Below, in pieces: positions 1 to 6,314 of a stretch of 29,444 nt of DNA (its first letter is position 1; each line of letters begins with the position of its first letter). Made by a program: the position numbers and the translations under genes. The notes beneath the pieces were generated by a model. That model saw nothing but the letters and a program-made list of their open reading frames with translations, did not search any database and was not told the origin of the DNA. Origin of the DNA: JBCDBH01 sp039184055 (GTDB lineage Bacteria > Acidobacteriota > Thermoanaerobaculia > Multivoradales > J023); contig JBCDBH010000026.1 of NCBI GenBank assembly GCA_039184055.1, forward strand, positions 1-29,444. Reading direction: 5' to 3'.

Positions 1-1169
1 CCGCTGCCAAGCTCCTGAAGACCCTCGGAAACGATGCGTTTCAGAAAGGGTATGGGGATGTTGCTGAAGCAATAGTCGGCGCGCAGCTCACGGGTGGCCT
101 CGGTGCCGACCTGGCTGATCTCGATGACGAATTCCCGCGTCGTGAAATCCCAGTCGATGGATTTCACCGGGCTGTTCAGGTGCACCGTGCCACCGAGGGC
201 CGCGACCTGCTGGGCGAAGGCGTGCTGCACTCGGTCCATGCCGCCGACCGGTTGAAAGAGGGTCGGCTGCCACAGGAAGTCGACCGGTTGATCGAAGCTC
301 GTGCGCTTCCAGAATTCCGACTCGAGGAGCGTCTTGAAATCGATCGCCTCGGCGATCAAACCGGGTTCGACCTCGGGCAGGACTTCGAAACCGGCTCGGG
401 TGCCGTCGGGGCGACCGTCACCATCGGGAGCGACGTATTTCCCTTTGTCGTCACCCGAGGGAATCAGATCGCCGAACGAAATCATCAGGTCGCGGAGCAA
501 CTCGACCGGATCATGCTCGGAATCGTCGGCGGCGCGCGGAATCTCGATACCCGGGCAGCCGAGGAGCTCTTCGGCCTGCTCGTACACCATCTGCGCCAGC
601 CATCCACGAACGTTGTGGTTCAGACGCCGGTAGACGAGCGGCTCCGAGCTGAGCGGTCCCTCGGTCATCCGCACCAGGTTGGACTCGCTGTTCATCACAT
701 AGATTTCGATCTCGACTCCGAACCGCTGGAGATAACGCAGCAGTCGTTTGTGACCCGACGGAATCCGACCCGGCCCGGCGTTGAGGTAGGGCTCTTGATC
801 GCCGACCGGGCGCTCGAAACGCACGACCTGGGTCTCGCCGGGCTCGGAGTCGAAGAGCTGACTGTCGACGTCTTCGGTGAAGGTGTCACCCGTCCGCAAG
901 CTGAGACAGCGACCACCGGTGCGGTCGCGCGCCTCGAGCACGGTCACCTCCATACCGGTTTCCTGCGCCAAGAGCTCGTAGGCAGCCGCCAGCCCGGCGA
1001 TCCCGGCGCCCAACACCACTGCTCGTTTGCCGACGTATTGACCTTTGGGCATCGTGATGGCGCCCGGGGTGAGCTTCTTTTGCGCGTTGGTGGCCTGGTC
1101 CAGGGCCGCCCAGGCGGTGGCGCGGGGATGGCGCTCGAAAAACGTGGCCCGACTGTCGAATACAGGCAT
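1..1169 (-). CDS. Flavin amine oxidase / L-amino-acid-oxidase-like protein, 3' end cut by window edge
   Basis: The reverse-strand frame is open from ATG at 1169 to the window edge (389 codons, no stop), so the C-terminus is missing. It encodes an FAD-dependent oxidoreductase of the flavin monoamine oxidase superfamily. The dinucleotide-binding motif GAGIAGLAAAYEL lies at about residues 54-66. It is followed by VLEARDRTGGR at 77-87, the acidic ribose-binding residue plus the GGR signature. A later QPVGGMD motif is typical of L-amino acid and monoamine oxidases. About 48 residues precede the Rossmann fold and no export signal is obvious, so it is probably cytoplasmic. The start is supported by GAGGAGG a few bases upstream. 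Such enzymes oxidise amines or amino acids to imines with release of peroxide; the substrate cannot be read here. An intrinsic terminator 129 bases upstream on the same strand (1298-1326) could attenuate it. Family call is firm, substrate unknown. Confidence 0.85.
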   Translation of the reverse strand, partial: MPVFDSRATFFERHPRATAWAALDQATNAQKKLTPGAITMPKGQYVGKRAVVLGAGIAGLAAAYELLAQETGMEVTVLEARDRTGGRCLSLRTGDTFTEDVDSQLFDSEPGETQVVRFERPVGDQEPYLNAGPGRIPSGHKRLLRYLQRFGVEIEIYVMNSESNLVRMTEGPLSSEPLVYRRLNHNVRGWLAQMVYEQAEELLGCPGIEIPRAADDSEHDPVELLRDLMISFGDLIPSGDDKGKYVAPDGDGRPDGTRAGFEVLPEVEPGLIAEAIDFKTLLESEFWKRTSFDQPVDFLWQPTLFQPVGGMDRVQHAFAQQVAALGGTVHLNSPVKSIDWDFTTREFVIEISQVGTEATRELRADYCFSNIPIPFLKRIVSEGLQELGS

Positions 1170-1297
1170 GGATCCTCCTCGATCAAAGTGTGATGGGTTG
1201 ATCGTAAATCACGAATGGGGGCGTTGCTTGGAAAGCGCAATCCGATGAAGAAGTGGACCGTGTCGCCGCCTGTTCCCTCGAGCCCGGAGCGCCCAAG

Positions 1298-1326
1298 AAA
1301 AAAAAAGCCGCGGCGAGGGCCACGGC
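1298..1326 (-). terminator. Intrinsic terminator, minus strand, upstream of the oxidase
   Basis: Read on the minus strand, GCCGTGGC and GCCGCGGC pair over 8 bp (one G-U wobble) around a CCTC loop and are followed by nine T (A run at 1298-1306 on the plus strand). It lies 129 bases before the oxidase start, so it ends a transcript that begins between there and about 1530. Confidence 0.75.
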
Positions 1327-1436
1327 GGGGTAACGAAGCTCCGGGACGAACGGGGGAAAACGAGAGGCTTGGGGGACCGCTCGCCACGCCGGCCCACACA
1401 ACTGGCGTGGTAGGGATGCCGTTCGTCCCGGCTCGT
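1298..1436 (-). ncRNA. Candidate structured RNA (small RNA or oxidase leader/attenuator)
   Basis: In the 360-base gap between the divergent oxidase and regulator genes, two perfect 13-base arms (1341-1353 and 1419-1431) are complementary. They enclose a second perfect 7-bp hairpin (CCACGCC at 1384-1390 with GGCGTGG at 1404-1410). Four more pairs outside (1333-1336 with 1433-1436) can extend the stem after an internal loop. On the minus strand this fold runs directly into a canonical terminator ending in nine U. The orientation is set by that U tract. It matches no riboswitch or RNA family I can recognise; SRP, TPP, cobalamin and SAM signatures were looked for and not seen. The 5' end is not defined. 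It may be a free small RNA or the leader of the oxidase mRNA. Confidence 0.5.
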
Positions 1437-1502
1437 GAACCTTATGGCGGGTCGGTGTCATATCCTCCGAGGGGTCACGCATCGGGTACCGGGTGGCCGA
1501 TC

Positions 1503-1536
1503 GACGCCTGAATGGGAGATGACGCCTGAATGGGAG
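1503..1536 (+). repeat. 18-base-period duplication at the regulator start
   Basis: GACGCCTGAATGGGAG occurs at 1503-1518 and again, identically, at 1521-1536. Each copy carries an ATG in the same frame. The first gives a five-codon cistron (Met-Gly-Asp-Asp-Ala-stop, 1512-1529) whose TGA abuts the ATG at 1530 of the regulator gene. Confidence 0.8.
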
Positions 1537-3080
1537 GCGCCGTGTTCGAACGAGAGATCGTCGTATTCGAGAATCGACTGCGTGCCGCGCTCCGTCGTGA
1601 GCTCGACCGGCACTACGGTTCGATCGGCACGATCGAAAGGGAGCTCGGTCACGGCGATGGCTTTTTGCGCAAGCTGGCGAATGGCGATTGGCCATTGTCG
1701 GTGACGCGGCTCAGCGAAGCGTCGCTGGCGTTGGGTATCGACCCGGAGACGTTTTTCACCCGCGCACTGGGCATCGGTGACGATCCCATCGCGGCGCTCG
1801 AGCTCCACGAAACGACCAAGCCGAATCGGAGCCTGCGCGCCATCGCCGCGGCGACCCGTCGTCTCGATACCGACGCCGCCGGAAGCTGGATCGACGCAAC
1901 GACCCCGACGCTGTGGCTGCCCGGCGCCGTGGACGACGAAAGAAAGGCGCTCGAGGCGCTGTCGATCAGCGAGCATCGTCGCCGGCTCCGGAACAAGCGG
2001 TCACTGCGTCACGTCAGCTTTGTCGATCCCTACCTCGCCTATCTCGACCAGCAACGACTCAACGAGCCGGTACGTCCGGCGGCGGCCTTCGAGGTCCTGG
2101 CAACACACGTGGTTCCCAATCTCGCGACCGAGCCTCGCCAACGTCTGGAGCTGCAATGCCGGGCGCTCGGTGGCCTCGCGATGTGTCATCTCTTCCACTA
2201 CCGCATCGGCGAAGCGGCTTTCTTGATGCTGCGCGCGATGCGGGTCGCCGAGCGTCACCGACTCACCCGAACCGCCTGCTGGCTGCTCTATCGTTGCGCC
2301 TCGGTGTTGCGTGATCAGACCGAACGACGCGCCGCGCTCGCGGCGGTGAACCGGGCCTCCGCGCTGGCGATCGAGGTCGATGATCGCCGCATGATGAATC
2401 TTCTGCTGCTCGAGCGCGGACGTTTCCTCGCGATGCTGGAAGACGAAGAGCATGGCTCGGAGCTGATCGGTCTCGCCTGCGACCGTCTCGACCACGACGA
2501 GTGGGATGCCGCTCGGGTGGCGGGGCATCACACCCTCGCGCTGCAGTGGTCGCGTATCGGCCGGCTCGAGGAGGCGGTGCATCATCTCGGTCGCGCCGCC
2601 GAGCTCACCCCACCGACGCCTTTTGCCCAGAGCCGAGTCGCCTGGGCCTTGGCGATCGTCCACTACCGATTGGGCGATCCCAAGACCGCGACGCGAATGA
2701 TGGAGCAAGCGACGGCCGCGTTTCGAAGAAGCGCGCCAAGCGCCGAGGCTGCTTCGGTGCAGCCACTCGACGAAGCTTTGGCGCTGGTCGATCAGCTCTA
2801 TCTTTCGTCGCTCACCGGTCGCACCGACGTCCGCCCGACGATCGCCGTTGCCCTGACACGAGCCATCGAGCCCTTGCGTCGCGAGACGCCGGTGGCCAGG
2901 TATTTGCGCGCCGCGACCCGGCGGCTGCTCGAACCGAGCTTCGATACGCGCGCCGCCGCCGAGCTGGCGATCGCAGCGCATACCAAGGCGCTCGGAACAG
3001 CGAATATGTGCTGTGCCAACGAGCCCCTGCCACCCCCACATCGACTGGTGACCAGCCGCGCGGTGGCGGGACTGCGCTGA
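1530..3080 (+). CDS. HTH (XRE-like) regulator with TPR-like helical repeats
   Basis: The protein has 516 residues. Residues about 10-80 form a compact helical segment with the layout of an XRE-type helix-turn-helix: two leading helices, then GSIGTIERELGHGDGFLRKL, then LSVTRLSEASLALGID and FFTRAL. The rest (about 130-480) is a long all-helical Ala/Leu/Arg-rich array with pairs of helices resembling degenerate TPR units. No enzyme motif is visible. The start is ATG 1530, but GTG 1542 is a good alternative because GGGAGG sits four bases before it; the 18-base duplication covers both. It is the first gene of a co-directional run ending at 14272 and lies 51 bases before the Rossmann-motif gene, so it may control that cluster. 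The role as regulator is inferred from architecture only. Confidence 0.6.
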   Translation: MGGAVFEREIVVFENRLRAALRRELDRHYGSIGTIERELGHGDGFLRKLANGDWPLSVTRLSEASLALGIDPETFFTRALGIGDDPIAALELHETTKPNRSLRAIAAATRRLDTDAAGSWIDATTPTLWLPGAVDDERKALEALSISEHRRRLRNKRSLRHVSFVDPYLAYLDQQRLNEPVRPAAAFEVLATHVVPNLATEPRQRLELQCRALGGLAMCHLFHYRIGEAAFLMLRAMRVAERHRLTRTACWLLYRCASVLRDQTERRAALAAVNRASALAIEVDDRRMMNLLLLERGRFLAMLEDEEHGSELIGLACDRLDHDEWDAARVAGHHTLALQWSRIGRLEEAVHHLGRAAELTPPTPFAQSRVAWALAIVHYRLGDPKTATRMMEQATAAFRRSAPSAEAASVQPLDEALALVDQLYLSSLTGRTDVRPTIAVALTRAIEPLRRETPVARYLRAATRRLLEPSFDTRAAAELAIAAHTKALGTANMCCANEPLPPPHRLVTSRAVAGLR

Positions 3081-3131
3081 TTCGGCACCGTTCCGGGGTA
3101 AGATCGGGGTCTTGTTTAGGACTATTCCCTG

Positions 3132-5417
3132 ATGCGGATCCGGTATCACGAGCTCGAATCCCTCGAGCACATCCTCGCTCATCGTCCTCTCCCCGGTGGT
3201 GACGACCAACCCGTGCGGATCGTCGTCTTCGGCGGCACCGGTGCGGTCGGCGGCGCCGTGGTGCTCACTCTTTGTCGACTCATCTTGCTCTCGGAGCGCT
3301 ATCGCGCCACGCCCATGCGCACCGAGATTTGGGCGACGGGCATCCAAGAAAGCGATCTCGACCACCTGGCGGAACGGCTCGATTTGGCTTTCGGACGTCA
3401 AACCACGGTGGAACGCAACGGTCGCCGCGTGCGGGTCGGTGATCGGATCGACATTCGGCTCTACCTCTTCGCGATCAGCCTGCCGAGCGATCTCGAAGCA
3501 TGGGTCGACGAGGCGCGTGACGACACCGAGAGCTTCGACTTCGAAGCCACCATGGCGGCCCGCTTCGCCGCCCAACCGCGCCCGTTCCTCAACTTCGTCG
3601 AGCAACTATCGACCCCTCCCCTGCTCAACGCGGTGGTGGTGGCGATCCCGTTGCCGAGCGTCGCCGCCTACACCCTCGGCAAGCTCGACCGACTGAGCCA
3701 GGCTCAGGGTCTCGACCAGGCCGGCTGCCAGCGGGTCAAGAGCGCCTTTCTCGATACCTTCGTGAGCGGGCTCGGCGCGATCCGTCAGCGACACGCGCGA
3801 CGGGTGTTGATGGCTCACACCACCGGCGTCGGTGGCATGGTGCGGGTGGATGGCGGCGAGGCCGAAATCGTCGCTGGTTTCGCGCACAGCGCGCGGGGTC
3901 GCCAGCTCGCCGAGAAGAAGCATTTCGCCGATCAGCTCACCGAGATCTATCTCGATCTCGGTTTCGACGTGATGATCACCGCCGCCGCGATCGGTATCGA
4001 CGCGGTCGAGGAGAATCGGCCGCTGCCGGCCGACCGGGCGGCGCGCCGCGCGCTCGAGGAGCTCACCACTTCGACCGTCGACCCAGGCGATTTCAAAAGC
4101 CCGAACATCCTGCTCTACGGCGCCGCCGATTGCGCCCTCGACGACGGCAAGCACACGGTCGACATGATCGATCCCGAACGGCCGCTCACCCGTCACGACA
4201 GCGCGCTCCACTTCGGTGGTGGGCACGAGATCGAGCTCGACGTGGCCATTCGCTCCGGTGAAAACGGCTTTTTCTCGGTGGCGAATTGCGTCGCGCTCTA
4301 CCACGTCATGCAGGTGGCGATCGCCGAGGAGCTGGCGCTGGTGATGGTGCGACGCGCCGTCTTCGGACCGGAGCGACGCGGCGATTGGTTCGAAGATCGG
4401 CTGTGCTACTACGCCGAGACCGACAATTGCCGCTTCGCCCTCGCTCTGCTCGAGCACCACGGCACCTTGATCCGTGCCCATCTCGGACCGTTCTCGATCA
4501 AAGCCTTCCAGGCTCTCGGCTCGGCGACCCATCAGGCGCGTCTGCACGAGACCGGGCTGCTCATGCTCCTCTTGCGGCTCCGCGAGCTGGCGCCGGTGAT
4601 CGATCAGCTCGGCACCCTGGCGCTCGAACGTGGCGCCGAGGATGTCGATGCGTTCTTGTGGCGTCACACGCGCAAGCCGACCTTCGACGACCTCGCCGCG
4701 CTCGATGCCGCCGAGCTCGCCGACGGCTTCGCGGCGCTCTGTACGTTGCGCACCGGTCGCGACGCGGCGATCTTTCTCGGCACCGACGACGACAACGGCA
4801 AGATCAGCTTTCTCGAGGCTCTCGCGCGGGCCGTGCGTCGGCATCTCTGCACCATCACCTCGCTCGGCATTCCGATCCTCTACCGCCATCCGAAAATGGG
4901 CGATCGGGTGCTGCACGGTCCGTTCGTCGGACCGCTCGAGCTGGCACCCACCGACGGTCGCGCGCTCGGTGACACCTGGCGCGCGCTCGCCGAGCGGTGT
5001 GGTGCAAGCTACGAAGCGACGCGCAATTGGACGATCGCCAACAATGGCTTTGTCGACCTGCGCCCCCACGCCCTGGTGTCGGCGGCCAAAGAGGCCTGCC
5101 CCGAGCTCGACGATCAGGTCCGCCAGGCGACGACCGAGGCCGAGCTGCTCGGGATTCTCGACACGCTACGGCCCGGACAGTACTTCACCGCTGGCGGCAC
5201 GGTGGCGCTCCGCACGCGGCTCCTGCGTCTTCATGAGCGCGCCGCCGATCGGCGACTCGAGCTCGGCACCTTCGAAACCTGGAAGAACCTCTTTCCGGTC
5301 GACGACGACGGTCGCTTGATTCTGGTGCCGGGTTTGATCGAGATGGCGCGGATGCACGCCGAGGGGCTGGGCAAGGTGACCGGCACCGAAGTGCTGTGGC
5401 CCGATTGGGGGTATTGA
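3132..5417 (+). CDS. 761-aa Rossmann-motif protein of unknown function
   Basis: I do not recognise this family. An N-terminal beta-alpha unit with the nucleotide-binding signature VVFGGTGAVGGAVV (about residues 31-44) looks like an NAD(P)-binding Rossmann fold of the extended dehydrogenase type. Further hydrophobic strands follow at about 160-175 (LLNAVVVAIPLPSV) and 222-235 (RRVLMAHTTGVGGM). The C-terminal two-thirds is mixed alpha/beta with no catalytic triad I can name. There is no signal peptide or membrane segment, so it is likely cytoplasmic. The start ATG has AGGA about ten bases upstream. It sits between the HTH/TPR gene (51-base gap) and the YqiJ-like gene (114-base gap), all on the same strand as the flotillin and giant ATPase. 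It could be an oxidoreductase acting on a lipid or membrane component, or a non-catalytic nucleotide sensor; neither is shown. Confidence 0.7.
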   Translation: MRIRYHELESLEHILAHRPLPGGDDQPVRIVVFGGTGAVGGAVVLTLCRLILLSERYRATPMRTEIWATGIQESDLDHLAERLDLAFGRQTTVERNGRRVRVGDRIDIRLYLFAISLPSDLEAWVDEARDDTESFDFEATMAARFAAQPRPFLNFVEQLSTPPLLNAVVVAIPLPSVAAYTLGKLDRLSQAQGLDQAGCQRVKSAFLDTFVSGLGAIRQRHARRVLMAHTTGVGGMVRVDGGEAEIVAGFAHSARGRQLAEKKHFADQLTEIYLDLGFDVMITAAAIGIDAVEENRPLPADRAARRALEELTTSTVDPGDFKSPNILLYGAADCALDDGKHTVDMIDPERPLTRHDSALHFGGGHEIELDVAIRSGENGFFSVANCVALYHVMQVAIAEELALVMVRRAVFGPERRGDWFEDRLCYYAETDNCRFALALLEHHGTLIRAHLGPFSIKAFQALGSATHQARLHETGLLMLLLRLRELAPVIDQLGTLALERGAEDVDAFLWRHTRKPTFDDLAALDAAELADGFAALCTLRTGRDAAIFLGTDDDNGKISFLEALARAVRRHLCTITSLGIPILYRHPKMGDRVLHGPFVGPLELAPTDGRALGDTWRALAERCGASYEATRNWTIANNGFVDLRPHALVSAAKEACPELDDQVRQATTEAELLGILDTLRPGQYFTAGGTVALRTRLLRLHERAADRRLELGTFETWKNLFPVDDDGRLILVPGLIEMARMHAEGLGKVTGTEVLWPDWGY

Positions 5418-5470
5418 GCGCGTCGCCGAATAAGCTCGCGGTGGTACGCGTAGGTAGGTAGACATTCGAA

Positions 5471-5503
5471 CCCGACGACCCGACGCATCCCGACGATCCG
5501 ACG
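5471..5503 (+). repeat. Imperfect 18-base-period tandem repeat in the gap before the YqiJ-like gene
   Basis: CCCGACGACCCGACG (5471-5485) and CCCGACGATCCGACG (5489-5503) differ at one base and are separated by CAT. In one frame the stretch reads Pro-Asp-Asp-Pro-Thr-His-Pro-Asp-Asp-Pro-Thr, but a TAG stands just upstream and no start codon fits, so it is not called as a gene. Confidence 0.6.
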
Positions 5504-5531
5504 GTCGTCACCAGCTACCACGAGAGCGAGA

Positions 5532-6293
5532 ATGAGCGAATTCCTAGCCATCGCATTTGGCGTTCCGACCATCTTTTTCACGGTCCTCTTGGTCCTCGTG
5601 GTGGTCTATTGGATCACCGTGCTGCTCGGCGCGGTCGACCTCGATTTGCTCGACGGCGCGTTCGATCTCGATATCGACATCGACGCCCCGGATCTGGAGG
5701 TACCGGATCTCGAAGTCGGCGACGTTGGCGATGTCGCCAATGCTGACCTCGATGTCGAAGCCGGCGATCCCGGCGACCTCGACGCCAGCGACTCGTCGGG
5801 CGGTCTCGCCGGGCTGATCAAGATGCTCGGGCTGTCGGGGGTACCACTCACCATCTCGCTCAGTCTGCTGGTGCTCTTCGGCTGGATTCTCAGCTATGTG
5901 GTGAGCGACCTCATGGGTGGCGCCGCCGGCTGGCTGAGCCTGCTGGTGGCGGCGATCTCGACCGGCGCGGCGCTCGCGCTCACCTCGTTGTCGATCCGCC
6001 CGCTGCGGCCGGTGTTCCGCATTCAGAGCGCGCCTGGACATCGCGATCTGGTCGGACAGGTTTGCATCGTCACCACCGGTCGGGTGGACACCGCCTTCGG
6101 TCAGGCCGAGGTGGCCAATCCGGAAGGCGCGCCGATACTGGTACAGGTGCGTTGCCCCGACAGTGACAACGGTCTCGGTCGCGGTAGCAAGGCGTTGATC
6201 TTCGACTATGACGCCCGCCGCCAGGTGTTTCTCGTTTCCCCTCTCGACCCCGATCTCGCCGCGCTCGACCCAGCGACTGGTCGAGCCCGCTAA
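5532..6293 (+). CDS. YqiJ-like inner-membrane protein with NfeD-type OB domain
   Basis: The protein has 253 residues. A first membrane helix spans about residues 8-33. An Asp-rich loop follows (about 35-87, with almost no basic residues). Two more membrane helices lie at about 104-127 and 130-152. A soluble C-terminal domain (165-235) is beta-rich and has the look of the NfeD/YqiJ OB fold, with GQVCIVTTGRVDTAFGQAEV and a closing KALIFDYDARRQVFLVSP. In E. coli yqiJ is paired with the flotillin yqiK. Here the flotillin gene starts 21 bases downstream, the same pairing. The expected role is to partner the flotillin at the inner membrane. The acidic loop makes it longer than usual. The start ATG is preceded only by a weak purine-rich GAGAGCGAGA. 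Family call is by layout, context and OB-domain pattern. Confidence 0.8.
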   Translation: MSEFLAIAFGVPTIFFTVLLVLVVVYWITVLLGAVDLDLLDGAFDLDIDIDAPDLEVPDLEVGDVGDVANADLDVEAGDPGDLDASDSSGGLAGLIKMLGLSGVPLTISLSLLVLFGWILSYVVSDLMGGAAGWLSLLVAAISTGAALALTSLSIRPLRPVFRIQSAPGHRDLVGQVCIVTTGRVDTAFGQAEVANPEGAPILVQVRCPDSDNGLGRGSKALIFDYDARRQVFLVSPLDPDLAALDPATGRAR

Positions 6294-6314
6294 CCTTTTT
6301 CTTTGGAGTCAGAC

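Noticed and set aside
180..1193. 337-codon open frame on the plus strand across the oxidase
   Set aside because: It is antisense to a frame with clear FAD-binding motifs and a good ribosome site; its own translation is Arg/Glu/Leu low-complexity with no motif.
1183..1695. Minus-strand open frame through the intergenic gap (ATG at 1458 next to GGAGG)
   Set aside because: It reads through the terminator stem and U tract and through the long inverted repeat; the peptide is not protein-like. A very short leader peptide cannot be excluded.
2001..5069. Two long minus-strand frames (2001-3605 and 3606-5069)
   Set aside because: They are antisense to the regulator and Rossmann genes. High GC and the scarcity of TTA, CTA and TCA codons leave the opposite strand open; the translations are charged and featureless.
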